From Haloechinothrix sp033042135 (lineage in GTDB: Bacteria > Actinomycetota > Actinomycetes > Mycobacteriales > Pseudonocardiaceae): a DNA stretch of 64,000 nt. The notes under the pieces were generated by a model. It did no database searches. It saw only the letters and a program-made list of their open reading frames with translations, and was not told the DNA's origin. The translations under genes and the position numbers were made by a program. Location: assembly GCF_033042135.1 (NCBI RefSeq), contig NZ_WBXM01000005.1, forward strand, positions 1 through 64,000, given 5' to 3'. Shown here piece after piece: positions 29,270-38,109 of the stretch (its first letter is position 1; every line of letters starts with the position of its first letter).

Positions 29270-30510
29270 GAGCGCTCCTCCCGCTGCCCGTCACGCTCGG
29301 CGACGTAACCGAAGTACCGGGCGGCGGTGTCCATGTCCTTGTCACCGCGCCCGGAGAGGTTGACCAGGATCACCGCCTCCGGTCCCAGTTCCCGGCCGAG
29401 CCGCAGCGCACCGGCCAGCGCGTGTGCCGACTCGATCGCGGGGATGATGCCCTCGCTGCGCGCGAGCAGCTGGAACGCGTCCATCGCCTCGGCGTCGGTG
29501 GCGTAGCGGTACTCGGCGCGCCCGGAGTCCTTCAACCACGCGTGTTCCGGCCCCACTCCCGGGTAGTCCAGACCGGCAGAGATCGAGTACGCCTCGATGG
29601 TCTGCCCGTCGGCGTCCTGCAGCAGGTACGACAGCGCACCGTGCAGCATGCCCGGCGATCCGGAGGTCAGCGTGGCACCGTGCTGCCCGGAATCGATACC
29701 GTGGCCGCCTGCCTCCACACCGACCAACCGCACGTCGGGATCGTCGCGGAAGGCGTGGAAGATGCCGATCGCGTTCGATCCGCCACCGACGCAGGCGGTG
29801 ACCACGTCCGGCAACCTGCCTGCGACCTCGCGCACCTGTTGCCGGGCCTCCTCGCCGATCACCGCGTGGAAGTTGCGCACCATCAGCGGGAACGGGTGAC
29901 CTCCCGCGACGGTGCCGAGCAGGTAGTGGGTGGTGTCGACGTTGGTGACCCAGTCACGCAGCGCCTCGTTGATCGCGTCCTTGAGCGTGCGTGAACCGGT
30001 GTCCACCGGAATCACCTCGGCACCGAGGAGCCGCATGCGGGCCACGTTGAGCGCCTGCCGCTCGGTGTCCACCGCGCCCATGTAGATGACGCAGTCGAGG
30101 TCGAGCAGCGCGCACGCGGTCGCCGTGGCGACGCCGTGCTGGCCTGCGCCGGTCTCGGCAATAACCCGTGTCTTACCCATGCGCTTGGTCAGCAGCGCCT
30201 GACCGAGCACGTTGTTGATCTTGTGCGAGCCGGTGTGGTTGAGGTCTTCGCGCTTGAGGAACACCCGTGCCCCACCGGCGTGCTCGCCGAAGCGGGCGGC
30301 CTCGGTCAACACCGACGGCCGCCCGGCATAGCTGGTGAGCAACCGGTGCAGCTCGGCACCGAATTCCGGATCCTGGCGAGCCTTGTCGTACTCGGCGGCG
30401 AGCTCGTCCAGCGCGCCGATCAACGCCTCCGGCAGGAACCGGCCACCGTACGGCCCGAACCGACCGTGGCTCGGATCGTGCGCCTGGCTCACCGGCTCGG
30501 CCTCGGGCAT
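29266..30510 (-). CDS. trpB: Tryptophan synthase beta subunit
   Basis: 414 aa PLP enzyme joining indole and serine. The PLP lysine is in LNHTGSHKINN, the phosphate-binding loop is CVGGGSNAIG, and the AETGAGQHGVA segment is conserved. ATG 30510 overlaps the trpC end by 22 nt; a GTG six codons inside is possible. Partner of TrpA. Confidence 0.95.
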   Translation of the reverse strand: MPEAEPVSQAHDPSHGRFGPYGGRFLPEALIGALDELAAEYDKARQDPEFGAELHRLLTSYAGRPSVLTEAARFGEHAGGARVFLKREDLNHTGSHKINNVLGQALLTKRMGKTRVIAETGAGQHGVATATACALLDLDCVIYMGAVDTERQALNVARMRLLGAEVIPVDTGSRTLKDAINEALRDWVTNVDTTHYLLGTVAGGHPFPLMVRNFHAVIGEEARQQVREVAGRLPDVVTACVGGGSNAIGIFHAFRDDPDVRLVGVEAGGHGIDSGQHGATLTSGSPGMLHGALSYLLQDADGQTIEAYSISAGLDYPGVGPEHAWLKDSGRAEYRYATDAEAMDAFQLLARSEGIIPAIESAHALAGALRLGRELGPEAVILVNLSGRGDKDMDTAARYFGYVAERDGQREERS

Positions 30511-31298
30511 GCCGGGTGCGATCCGGCCGTGACCAGCTGCACCAACGCGCCCTTCGGGTCCTCCGCGGTCACCAGCCCCTCGCCAACCAGGACCGCGTCG
30601 GCACCGTGCCCTGCATAGGTCATCAGATCCCGCGGCCCTCGCACACCGGACTCGGCGATCTTGACGACCTCACCCGGCAGGCCGGGAGCCAACCTGCCGA
30701 AGACGTCCCGGTCAACCTCCAGCGTGTGCAGGTTGCGGGCGTTGATCCCGAGGACCGTGGCACCCGCCTCGAGCGCCCGGTCGGCCTCCTCGGCGTTGTG
30801 GACCTCGACCAGTGCGGTCATGCCGAGCGACTCGACCCTGTCCAGCAGCGCGGTGAGCGCGTTCTGCTCGAGCGCGGCCACGATCAGCAGCACCATGTCG
30901 GCGCCGTGCAGCCGCGCCTCGTGGACCTGGTACGGGCTGATGATGAAGTCCTTACGCAGCAATGGCACATCGACCGCGCCACGCACCGCGTCCAGGTCCG
31001 CCAGCGAACCACCGAACCGGTGTGGTTCGGTGAGCACGCTGATCACCCGAGCCCCCGCGTCGGCGTAGTCCGCCGCCAGCGCGGCGGGATCCGTGATCGG
31101 CGCCAGCTCTCCCTTGGAAGGGCTGCTGCGCTTGACCTCGGCGACGACGCCGACGCCCGGCTCTCGCAGCGCCGCGAGGGCATCCTTCGGCTCGCCCGCG
31201 TTCGCCGCCTTCTGCTTGAGCTCGTCGAACGGCAGTGACGCCTCGCGCTCGGCGAGGTCCTGCCGCACGGCGGCAACGATGTCATCCAGTACGCTCAC
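30489..31298 (-). CDS. trpC: Indole-3-glycerol phosphate synthase
   Basis: 269 aa TIM barrel closing the indole ring. Catalytic lysines and glutamate are in EVKRSSPSKG, LLRKDFI and LVEVHNAEE, and the phosphate site is in AESGVRGPRDL. It is monofunctional (no TrpF part). GTG 31298 has GAGGTG 2 nt upstream, a short spacing. Precedes trpB with overlap. Confidence 0.93.
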   Translation of the reverse strand: MSVLDDIVAAVRQDLAEREASLPFDELKQKAANAGEPKDALAALREPGVGVVAEVKRSSPSKGELAPITDPAALAADYADAGARVISVLTEPHRFGGSLADLDAVRGAVDVPLLRKDFIISPYQVHEARLHGADMVLLIVAALEQNALTALLDRVESLGMTALVEVHNAEEADRALEAGATVLGINARNLHTLEVDRDVFGRLAPGLPGEVVKIAESGVRGPRDLMTYAGHGADAVLVGEGLVTAEDPKGALVQLVTAGSHPACPRPSR

Positions 31299-31304
31299 GG
31301 CACC

Positions 31305-31406
31305 TCATCCACGCCAGGGTCGCGCGCCGTACGGCACCAGCCGTACCGTGACGACCCCGAACTTCGTATCAGCTTCACTGCCGCTTGCACCACTGCCGAT
31401 ACCCAC
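31305..31406 (-). CDS. Possible 33-aa peptide between trpM and trpC
   Basis: In the 185-bp gap before trpC, GGAAGGA stands 8 nt before a GTG that opens a 33-codon frame ending 6 nt before trpC. It starts VGIGSGASG and ends YGARPWRG, with one tryptophan. A 7-bp hairpin GTACGGC-acca-GCCGTAC (31329-31346) lies within it. Codon use is less GC-rich at third positions than in its neighbours. It could be a small gene, a leader peptide or chance; one Trp codon is weak support for attenuation. Confidence 0.25.
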   Translation of the reverse strand: MGIGSGASGSEADTKFGVVTVRLVPYGARPWRG

Positions 31407-31483
31407 AAGAACTGTCCTTCCCGCCTTAAGGATGCTAACCCGCTCGCCACCGGCACGGCCCGCTGGGGTCTCCAGCGTGCGGG

Positions 31484-32038
31484 CTACCGATCGGTAGTGG
31501 GATCGTCGCCCGCGGAGAGCGCGTCCCAGAGCTCGGTGTCGCCGTAACCGGTCGCGCGCTGTCCGTGCTCGGCCTGCGCACCGCGGGTATACCGCACTCC
31601 CATGGCTGGCATGGTCGCCGCGGCGACCGCACCGACCGTGGCCGCGCACAGCACCAGGAGCCCGCCGAGCAACGCGACGCCGTGCGCGGGCTGCGGGCCG
31701 TCGAGCGCGCCCGTCACCGCGAGCGCGGCACCACCGGTGCCCGCCAGCCCGACGACGCCACACAGCACGCGGCGCCCCCAGCCACGGGTGGCCAACATTC
31801 CCGCGATACCGGCGAGCACCAGCACGGCCAGCGGCACCAGCGCAGGCACGGCCTCGGCCCCTGTTTCGGGCTGCTCCACTGTGCCCGCCAGCCCGTGCGC
31901 GACGGGCTCGGCACTCCACCGCATCCGCGACGACAGCCAGAGCGCGGCCGCACCCAGCAACAATCCTATGAGGACCAACCACAGTAGCCGGACGCGAAAC
32001 CTGCGGTGCCCGTCACCGCCCGTCGCGCGTTCAGCCAC
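31484..32038 (-). CDS. Trp biosynthesis-associated membrane protein
   Basis: 184 aa with four membrane helices (first LLWLVLIGLLLGAAALWLSSRMRW), matching the TIGR02234-type protein always found between trpE and trpC in actinobacteria (Rv1610 in Mtb). Role unproved; the position suggests transport or handling of a pathway compound. GTG overlaps the trpE stop by 8 nt as GTGGCTGA, the same overlap as in gltB-gltD. Confidence 0.8.
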   Translation of the reverse strand: MAERATGGDGHRRFRVRLLWLVLIGLLLGAAALWLSSRMRWSAEPVAHGLAGTVEQPETGAEAVPALVPLAVLVLAGIAGMLATRGWGRRVLCGVVGLAGTGGAALAVTGALDGPQPAHGVALLGGLLVLCAATVGAVAAATMPAMGVRYTRGAQAEHGQRATGYGDTELWDALSAGDDPTTDR

Positions 32039-33689
32039 CGCCGCCCCCGCCGACCGGGTCGGCGACGACCCGCTCGGCCCCGGTAGCCGCTGGGTCCGCC
32101 GCCTGTTCCGGAGGGCTCATGGTCTCCGCGGCGGCGACGGCGGCAAGAACCGTGCGCGCCTTGTTCAGCGACTCGTTGTCCTCGTACTCGGGCTCCGAGT
32201 CGGCCACCACGCCACCACCCGCCTGCACGTAGGCCACGCCGTCACGCATCAGCGCGGTGCGGATCGCGATCGCGGTGTCGGCGTCGCCCGCGAAGTCGAA
32301 ATAGCCGACCACGCCGCCGTACAGGCCACGCCTGCTCGGCTCGAGCTGCTCGATCAGCTCCATAGCGCGCACCTTCGGAGCGCCGGTCAGCGTACCCGCG
32401 GGAAAGCACGCGGCGATCGCGTCGAACGCCGTGGCGTCCTCGGCGAGTTCGCCCGTCACGGTGGACACGATGTGCATGACGTGGCTGTACCGCTCGATCG
32501 CGAACGACTCGACGACGTGAACCGTACCCGGCTTGCACACCCGGCCCAGGTCGTTGCGCCCCAGATCGACCAGCATCAGGTGCTCGGCGCGTTCCTTGTC
32601 GTCGGCAAGCAGGTCCTTGGCGAGCAGCGCGTCCTCGTCCGGATCCTCGGCCCGCCAGCGGGTGCCCGCGATCGGGTGCGTCGTCGCCCGGCCGTCGCGC
32701 ACGGTCACCAGCGACTCCGGGCTCGATCCCACGATATCGAACGTCACGTGCTCACCGTCGCTGTCGAAGCCGTCCAACCGCAGCAGGTACATGTACGGGC
32801 TGGGATTGGAGGTGCGCAGTACCCGGTAGACATCCAGCGCGTCGGCACCAGTAGCCATCTCGAAACGTTGCGATGGCACAATCTGAAACGCTTCTCCGGC
32901 GTGAATCGCCTCGACCGCCCCCCGCACCGCGGCGTGGTACTCCTCCGGGGTCCTGCGCCGCCGGAACTGCGGCGACGGCCTGTCGAAGGTGGACACGCTC
33001 GGCGGTGCCGCGGCACCCAGCGCCCGGGACATCTCGTCGAGCCTGCGAACCGAGTCATCGTAGGCGGCGTCCACGCGCTTCGGAGAGTCGTCCCAGTTCA
33101 CCGCGTTGGCGATTAGCGTCACGGTGCCTTCGTGGTGGTCGTAGGCGGCCAGGTCGGTCGCCAGCAGCATGATCAGCTCAGGGATGCGCAGGTCGTTGAC
33201 GGCCTGCTCAGGCAGCCGCTCCAGCCAGCGGACCGCGTCGTAGCCGATGTAGCCGACCATGCCCCCGGTCAGCGGCGGCATGTCCGGCAACGGCTCGCTG
33301 TGCAGCGTCCTGACCGTCTCCCGCAGCGCGTCCAGCGGATCACCCCCGGACGGCAACCCCACCGGCGGCGTACCCAGCCACCGCGCCTGACCATCACGCA
33401 CGGTCAGCGCCGCGGGGCTACGCACCCCGATGAACGACCACCGTGACCACGACTGGCCGTTCTCGGCGGACTCGAACAGGAACGTGCCGGGACGGTCCTT
33501 GGCGAGTTTGCGGTAGAGCGCGATCGGCGTCTCTGCGTCCGCCAGCAGCGTGCGCGCCACGGGAATCACCCGGCGCTCACGCGCCAGGGCGCGGAACTCC
33601 TGCCTGCCGGGGCTCACCGAGCCGAGGCCGACGCTGCCGGAATGCACCATGCGCGCCATTGTGCCCGGAGCGACATCCGGCCTGGCCAC
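32031..33689 (-). CDS. trpE: Anthranilate synthase component I
   Basis: 552 aa. Chorismate-binding domain in the C-terminal 270 residues with FEIVPSQRFE-like QIVPSQRFE, GSSPESLV, HLMLVDLGRNDLGRV and PAGTLTGAPKVRAM. The N-terminal regulatory domain has the LFESAENGQSWSRWSFIG stretch near the Trp feedback site. GTG 33689 is the longest start; ATG 33650 is an alternative. It follows hisI by 30 nt, so his and trp genes are probably read together. The glutaminase subunit (trpG) is not in the window. Confidence 0.93.
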   Translation of the reverse strand: MARPDVAPGTMARMVHSGSVGLGSVSPGRQEFRALARERRVIPVARTLLADAETPIALYRKLAKDRPGTFLFESAENGQSWSRWSFIGVRSPAALTVRDGQARWLGTPPVGLPSGGDPLDALRETVRTLHSEPLPDMPPLTGGMVGYIGYDAVRWLERLPEQAVNDLRIPELIMLLATDLAAYDHHEGTVTLIANAVNWDDSPKRVDAAYDDSVRRLDEMSRALGAAAPPSVSTFDRPSPQFRRRRTPEEYHAAVRGAVEAIHAGEAFQIVPSQRFEMATGADALDVYRVLRTSNPSPYMYLLRLDGFDSDGEHVTFDIVGSSPESLVTVRDGRATTHPIAGTRWRAEDPDEDALLAKDLLADDKERAEHLMLVDLGRNDLGRVCKPGTVHVVESFAIERYSHVMHIVSTVTGELAEDATAFDAIAACFPAGTLTGAPKVRAMELIEQLEPSRRGLYGGVVGYFDFAGDADTAIAIRTALMRDGVAYVQAGGGVVADSEPEYEDNESLNKARTVLAAVAAAETMSPPEQAADPAATGAERVVADPVGGGGGG

Positions 33690-33719
33690 CGGGTGTTCGG
33701 CACGGTGAACGGCCGCCCG

Positions 33720-34082
33720 TCACCGGCGATCGTCGGCAAGCAGCAGCCGGTCGGCCCCGTCGAAGCACGTCCCCGTCCCCGTGTGGCAGGCCGGGCCGGT
33801 CTGGTCGACCCGCAGCAGCACGGTGTCCCCGTCGCAATCGAGGCGCACCTCGCGCACCAGCTGAGTGTGCCCTGAGCTCTCACCCTTGACCCAGTGCCGC
33901 TGCCTGCTCCGCGAGTAGTAGGTGGCGCGCCGCGTCGCCAACGTCTGCCGCAGCGCCTCGTCGTCCATCCAGGCCATCATGAGCACGGCGGACGTAGCGT
34001 GATCGACCGCGACCGCGGCCACCAACCCGTCCGCGGTGCGCTTGAGCCTGCTCGCGATGTCCGGATCCAGCGCCGTGCTCAT
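33720..34082 (-). CDS. hisI: Phosphoribosyl-AMP cyclohydrolase
   Basis: 120 aa, third step of histidine synthesis. The family motifs are MMAWMDDEALRQTL, YYSRSRQRHWVKGESSGH and VRLDCDGDTVLLRVDQTGPACHTG, which include the Zn and Mg ligands. No HisE domain is fused. The start overlaps the hisF stop by 4 nt (ATGA). Confidence 0.95.
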   Translation of the reverse strand: MSTALDPDIASRLKRTADGLVAAVAVDHATSAVLMMAWMDDEALRQTLATRRATYYSRSRQRHWVKGESSGHTQLVREVRLDCDGDTVLLRVDQTGPACHTGTGTCFDGADRLLLADDRR

Positions 34083-34852
34083 CGAACCTCGATCCCCTGC
34101 GCCCGCATGGCCTCCTTGACGTCGGCGATCTTCAGCTCACCGAAGTGGAACACGCTCGCGGCGAGCACCGCATCGGCGCCGGCGTGCACCGCGGGTGGGA
34201 AGTGCTCGATCGTGCCCGCACCGCCGCTGGCGATCACCGGCACGGTCACCGCCGCCCGCACTGCCCGGATCAGCTCGAGGTCGAAGCCTTCCTTGGTGCC
34301 ATCGGCGTCCATGGAGTTCAGCAGGATCTCCCCCACCCCGAGTTCCTCGCCACGCGCGGCCCAGGCCACCGCGTCGATACCGGTTCCCCGCCTGCCGCCG
34401 TGGGTGGTGACCTCGAAGCCGGACTCCGTCGGCTCGACGTCGCCGGTCACCCGCCTGGCGTCCACCGACAGCACGACGCACTGCGCACCGAACCGCCGGG
34501 ATGCCTCACGCAGCAGCTCGGGGCGGGCGATCGCGGCAGTGTTGATGCTGACCTTGTCCGCCCCGGCGCGCAGCAACCGATCGACGTCTTCGGCAGCACG
34601 TACACCGCCGCCCACCGTCAGCGGGATGAAGACCTGCTCGGCGGTGCGCCGCACCACGTCGTAGGTGGTCTCCCTGTCCCCGGAGGACGCTGTGACGTCG
34701 AGGAAGGTCAGCTCGTCGGCGCCCTCGGCGTCGTAGGCGCGCGCGAGCTCCACCGGATCGCCCGCATCACGCAGGTTCGTGAAGTTGACGCCTTTCACGA
34801 CACGACCGGCGTCGACATCCAGGCACGGGATCACCCTGACGGCCACCGACAT
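34079..34852 (-). CDS. hisF: Imidazole glycerol phosphate synthase cyclase subunit
   Basis: 257 aa TIM barrel. Catalytic aspartates in RVIPCLDVDAGRVVKG and LLNSMDADGTKEGFD; phosphate loops VGGGVR and ASGGAGT. Works with HisH (encoded at 36.2 kb) to form the imidazole ring and AICAR. ATG 34852 is chosen over upstream codons that lack family similarity; GGGGAG is close upstream. Confidence 0.95.
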   Translation of the reverse strand: MSVAVRVIPCLDVDAGRVVKGVNFTNLRDAGDPVELARAYDAEGADELTFLDVTASSGDRETTYDVVRRTAEQVFIPLTVGGGVRAAEDVDRLLRAGADKVSINTAAIARPELLREASRRFGAQCVVLSVDARRVTGDVEPTESGFEVTTHGGRRGTGIDAVAWAARGEELGVGEILLNSMDADGTKEGFDLELIRAVRAAVTVPVIASGGAGTIEHFPPAVHAGADAVLAASVFHFGELKIADVKEAMRAQGIEVR

Positions 34853-34918
34853 GCTCCCCAGCTTACGGCCCGCGCCCGCCACCGGCCGGACGAGGGCGGT
34901 AGCAGGCAAGGGGCCACT

Positions 34919-35347
34919 ATGCTCGAGGTCATGTCGACGGAGCTGGAGCGCCTCGGGAACGAGAAGTACGTGCGGCTGACGACCTTCCGCCGCGACGGTC
35001 GGGCGGTGCCCACTCCCGTCTGGGTCGCCATAGGTGAGAGCGCGTTGCTGGTGTGGACGCCACGCGACAGCGGCAAGGTCAAGCGCATCCGCGCGGGTAG
35101 CCCGGTCGAGGTGACCGCCTGCGACGCCAGGGGCTCGCGGACGTGGGGTTCGGCGGTGGCAGGCACCGCCCGCCTGCTCGACGAGCGGGAATCCGATGAG
35201 GTGCGCGCCGCGATCCGCGCGAAGTACGGGCTGCTCGGCACGATCGGCGTCTACGGCAGCATGCTGCGCGGCGGCAAGCAGCGCACGATCGGGATCGCGA
35301 TCAGCCTTGACGGTGCGGGCACCGGCGACGACGCGGAAGGCCCGTGA
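34919..35347 (+). CDS. PPOX-class F420-dependent oxidoreductase
   Basis: 142 aa split beta-barrel protein like pyridoxamine 5'-phosphate oxidase. The segments YVRLTTFRRDGRAVPTPVW near the start and GKVKRIRAGSPVEVTACD are typical of the actinobacterial PPOX group that binds F420 or flavin. ATG 34919 has AAGGGG 5 nt upstream; ATG 34931 is an alternative. It is inserted on the plus strand between hisF and hisA, where Mtb has impA, and ends 7 bp from the hisA stop. Substrate unknown. Confidence 0.75.
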   Translation: MLEVMSTELERLGNEKYVRLTTFRRDGRAVPTPVWVAIGESALLVWTPRDSGKVKRIRAGSPVEVTACDARGSRTWGSAVAGTARLLDERESDEVRAAIRAKYGLLGTIGVYGSMLRGGKQRTIGIAISLDGAGTGDDAEGP

Positions 35348-35354
35348 CCGGCCG

Positions 35355-36086
35355 TCACCGGACGGCGGCCAGCGCCTCGGGCAGCGTGAAGGCCCCTGAG
35401 TAGAGCGCCTTACCCACGATCGCGCCCTCCACCCCGTCGGGTTCGAGCCGGGACAGGTCGACGAGGTCCTGCACGGTCGACACCCCGCCCGAGGCGATCA
35501 CCGCGGCGTCGGTGCGCGCGGTGACCTCCCGCAGCAGTTCGAGGTTGGGGCCGTGCAACGTACCGTCTTTACTCACGTCGGTGACCACGTACCGCTCGGC
35601 CCCGTCCAGGTCAAGGCGCTCCAGGGTCTCCCACAGGTCACCGCCGTCGGCGGTCCAGCCGCGAGCGGACAGCCGGTGCCCGGCCTCCGAGATACGCACG
35701 TCGAGGCCGATGGCGACGCGGTCCCCGTGACGCGCGATGACCTTCGCGGTCCAGTCGGGGTCTTCCAACGCCGCGGTGCCCAGGTTGATCCTCCGGGCTC
35801 CGGTGGCCAGCGCAGCCTCAAGCGAAGCGTCGTCCCGGATACCACCGGAGAGCTCGACATGCACGTCCAGCGCTCCGACCACCTCGGCGAGCAACTCGCT
35901 GTTGGAGCCCCGCCCGAACGCCGCGTCCAAGTCGACGAGGTGGATCCACTCGGCTCCGTCCCGCTGCCAGGCCAGCGCGGCCTCCAGCGGGGAACCATAG
36001 CGTGTCTCGGTGCCGGCTTCGCCCCTGACCAGGCGCACGGCCTGGCCATCGGCGACATCCACTGCGGGAAGCAAGGTCAATGTCAC
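35355..36086 (-). CDS. priA: Phosphoribosyl isomerase A (HisA/TrpF bifunctional)
   Basis: 243 aa barrel closely like Mtb PriA along its whole length (LLPAVDVADGQAVRLV, WIHLVDLDAAFGRGSN, VELSGGIRDD, RGWTADGGDLWETL, VVTDVSKDGTLHGPN). PriA serves both histidine (ProFAR isomerase) and tryptophan (PRA isomerase) synthesis. The trp genes here lack trpF, which supports a double role. Aspartate in PAVDV and aspartate in VTDVSKDG are the general acid/base pair. The dual activity is inference from family. Confidence 0.92.
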   Translation of the reverse strand: MTLTLLPAVDVADGQAVRLVRGEAGTETRYGSPLEAALAWQRDGAEWIHLVDLDAAFGRGSNSELLAEVVGALDVHVELSGGIRDDASLEAALATGARRINLGTAALEDPDWTAKVIARHGDRVAIGLDVRISEAGHRLSARGWTADGGDLWETLERLDLDGAERYVVTDVSKDGTLHGPNLELLREVTARTDAAVIASGGVSTVQDLVDLSRLEPDGVEGAIVGKALYSGAFTLPEALAAVR

Positions 36087-36147
36087 GCCCCAACCCTATA
36101 GAGCCCACCCCGGCACTCCCGACGGGTGGGTGCGACTCCGCACCGGC

Positions 36148-36214
36148 GGGGTGAGAGCCGAAGGACTCCTTCGGTACCGCATACGTACCCGAGGAGACAT
36201 TCGGCTCGCACCCC
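36148..36214. repeat. Palindromic repeat, copy 2 (hisH 3' end)
   Basis: A hairpin of 67 nt: outer arms GGGGTGAGAGCCGAA and TTCGGCTCGCACCCC (14 of 15 pair), inner arms GACTCCTTCGGTAC and GTACCCGAGGAGAC (11 of 14) and loop CGCATAC. It begins 2 nt after the hisH stop codon and lies in the hisH-hisA gap. Near-copy, inverted, of the element at 28427-28489. Confidence 0.75.
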
Positions 36215-36215
36215 G

Positions 36216-36845
36216 CTACAAGGTGGCGAGCCAGTTGCGGAGCAGCTGTGCCCCGGCGTCGCCGGACTTCTCCGGGTGGAACTGGGTGGCGCACAGCGGG
36301 CCGTTCTCCACGGCGGCGATGAAGTCCTCGCCGTGATGTGCCCACGTGATCAGCGGTTGCCTGTCGGGCAGCCCGGATTCCAGTTGCCAGTCGCGCGCGG
36401 CGTAGGAGTGCACGAAGTAGAAGCGGGTGTCGGCATCCAGGCCCGCGAACAAGGCCGAGCCTTCTGGCGGGCGTACCGTGTTCCATCCCATGTGCGGCAG
36501 CACGTCCGCCTGGAGCCGGTCCACCACGCCCGGCCATTCGGCGATGCCTTCGCTCTCGATGCCGTGCTCGATGCCGCGCTCGAACAGGATCTGCATGCCC
36601 ACGCAGATCCCCAGCACCGGGCGCGCCCCGGCCAGCCGCTTGCCGATGAGCTTGTGGCCACCGACACGGCGTAGCCCGTCGGCGCAGGCGGAGAACGCAC
36701 CCACCCCGGGCACCACCAACCCGTCGGCGTCGACCGCGACCTTAGGGTCGGACGTGACCTCCACCTCTGCTCCGGCGCGCTGCACCGCCCGTTCCGCAGA
36801 ACGCAGGTTTCCCGAGCCGTAATCCAGAATCACCACACGAGGCAC
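36216..36845 (-). CDS. hisH: Imidazole glycerol phosphate synthase glutaminase subunit
   Basis: 209 aa class I glutamine amidotransferase. Nucleophile cysteine in LGICVGMQ, and histidine/glutamate in QFHPEKSG. The N-terminus VVILDYGSGNLRS is typical. GTG 36845 lies 2 nt after the MFS stop, so the two are likely co-transcribed. An upstream extension in the same frame would run through the MFS gene and is not real. Works with HisF. Confidence 0.94.
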   Translation of the reverse strand: MPRVVILDYGSGNLRSAERAVQRAGAEVEVTSDPKVAVDADGLVVPGVGAFSACADGLRRVGGHKLIGKRLAGARPVLGICVGMQILFERGIEHGIESEGIAEWPGVVDRLQADVLPHMGWNTVRPPEGSALFAGLDADTRFYFVHSYAARDWQLESGLPDRQPLITWAHHGEDFIAAVENGPLCATQFHPEKSGDAGAQLLRNWLATL

Positions 36846-36847
36846 GC

Positions 36848-38035
36848 CTACGAGCGTACTGGCCGCATCCGTTGCGGCCACGCCGCGGGCAGCAGGAGCA
36901 GCCCGAGCACCGCGAGCAGGCCGAACGCGACCGGGTAGCCGGTAACGGCGACCACCGCACCAACGGCCACCGCCCCGGCCCCTTGCCCGGCGTCGAAGGC
37001 GATGTTCCAGGCCACGCTGGCCCGCGCGGCCGAGACCCTGCCGAACATCACCACCAGGGCTTCGTTCTGGATCGCACCGAACCCGGCACCGTAAAGCGCC
37101 ACGCAGGTCACGCCGAGCGCCATCGCCGCCGCCGTCGTACCGGCCGCGCCGATGGCGAGCCCCGCGAGGCCGGCCACAGTGGCCAGGAGCCCGACGACCA
37201 GTAGCCTGCCCGCGCCGAGCACGCGGTCGCTGTAGATACCAGCCAGCCATCGCCCGCCGAGCGCGGTCGCCGCCACCAGCAGCAGCGCCAGCGAACCCAC
37301 CATGGCCGATTCGACGAACACCAGCGGGAGGAACGTCACCAGCGCGCCGAACGCGAGCGACCCGGACAACATCACCAGCCAGGGCCGCCAGACAGCACGT
37401 GCCGCACCCGCGGCGCCACCCGCGGGTCGCTCGCGCCTGGCCGGTGTGGCGGGCAACAAGGCGAGTGGGAGGATCGCCAGCAGGGGCAGCGTGGCACCGG
37501 CGAGGAACACCACGGCGAACCCGGCGTGTTGCGCTACCCAGGTACTGGCAGGCAACCCGACCAGCAGCGGGATGCCGACGGCAAGGCCGTACAGCCCGGA
37601 ACCGCGACCGAGCATGCCGCGCGGCAGCAGCTCGGCGATCAGCGCGCTGCCGCACACCGTGACGAACCCGAACCCGATCCCACGCGCGAAGGAGATCGCC
37701 AACACCGGTTCCCAACCGGTGGACACGATCAGCAGCGGGGCGGGCGCGCCGAGGAACACCGCGCCCGCGATCGCCGTCGCCCGGTAGCCGAAGCGGCGCA
37801 CCAGTGCGGGCATCGCCAGCTGTGCGAGCACGGTGCTCGCCATGAACACCCCGGTCGCCGCGCCGGCGGCGAGTTCCCCGGAGCCGCGCGTGACCACCCA
37901 TAGCGGCACGACCGCGACCAGCAAGGAGAACCCGAAGAACATCCCGGCCGAGGCGACGAGTAACGCCAGGAACGGCCTGCTGCGCAAGGGCGAGCCGCTC
38001 ACCGGCGGTGATGTGCTGTGGTCGGTGGTCGACAC
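36848..38035 (-). CDS. MFS transporter
   Basis: 395 aa with 12 predicted helices and the MFS-type motif near the loop after helix 2 (RRFGYRATAIAGAV, a form of the G-x3-D/R-R-G loop). Helix 1 is FLALLVASAGMFFGFSLLVAVVPLW. Substrate not readable; drug or metabolite efflux is common in this group. GTG 38035 has AAAGGT about 5 nt upstream. It lies between the split transketolase genes (74 bp) and hisH (2 bp), a place where Mtb has no transporter. Confidence 0.85.
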   Translation of the reverse strand: MSTTDHSTSPPVSGSPLRSRPFLALLVASAGMFFGFSLLVAVVPLWVVTRGSGELAAGAATGVFMASTVLAQLAMPALVRRFGYRATAIAGAVFLGAPAPLLIVSTGWEPVLAISFARGIGFGFVTVCGSALIAELLPRGMLGRGSGLYGLAVGIPLLVGLPASTWVAQHAGFAVVFLAGATLPLLAILPLALLPATPARRERPAGGAAGAARAVWRPWLVMLSGSLAFGALVTFLPLVFVESAMVGSLALLLVAATALGGRWLAGIYSDRVLGAGRLLVVGLLATVAGLAGLAIGAAGTTAAAMALGVTCVALYGAGFGAIQNEALVVMFGRVSAARASVAWNIAFDAGQGAGAVAVGAVVAVTGYPVAFGLLAVLGLLLLPAAWPQRMRPVRS

Positions 38036-38109
38036 CCAACCTTTGTACCCGCTCACCTGCCGGGGGCGCCGGTCGGCCGGCGGCCTGTCCACACCCCGTC
38101 CGGGAGGCT

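Noticed and set aside
31299..31483. Classical Trp attenuator
   Set aside because: No run of Trp codons and no terminator with T-tract; the gap is internal to the operon, not at its head.
36216..38039. One continuous minus-strand frame that seems to fuse hisH to about 400 upstream residues
   Set aside because: The upstream part is in a shadow frame of the MFS transporter; hisH starts normally at GTG 36845.
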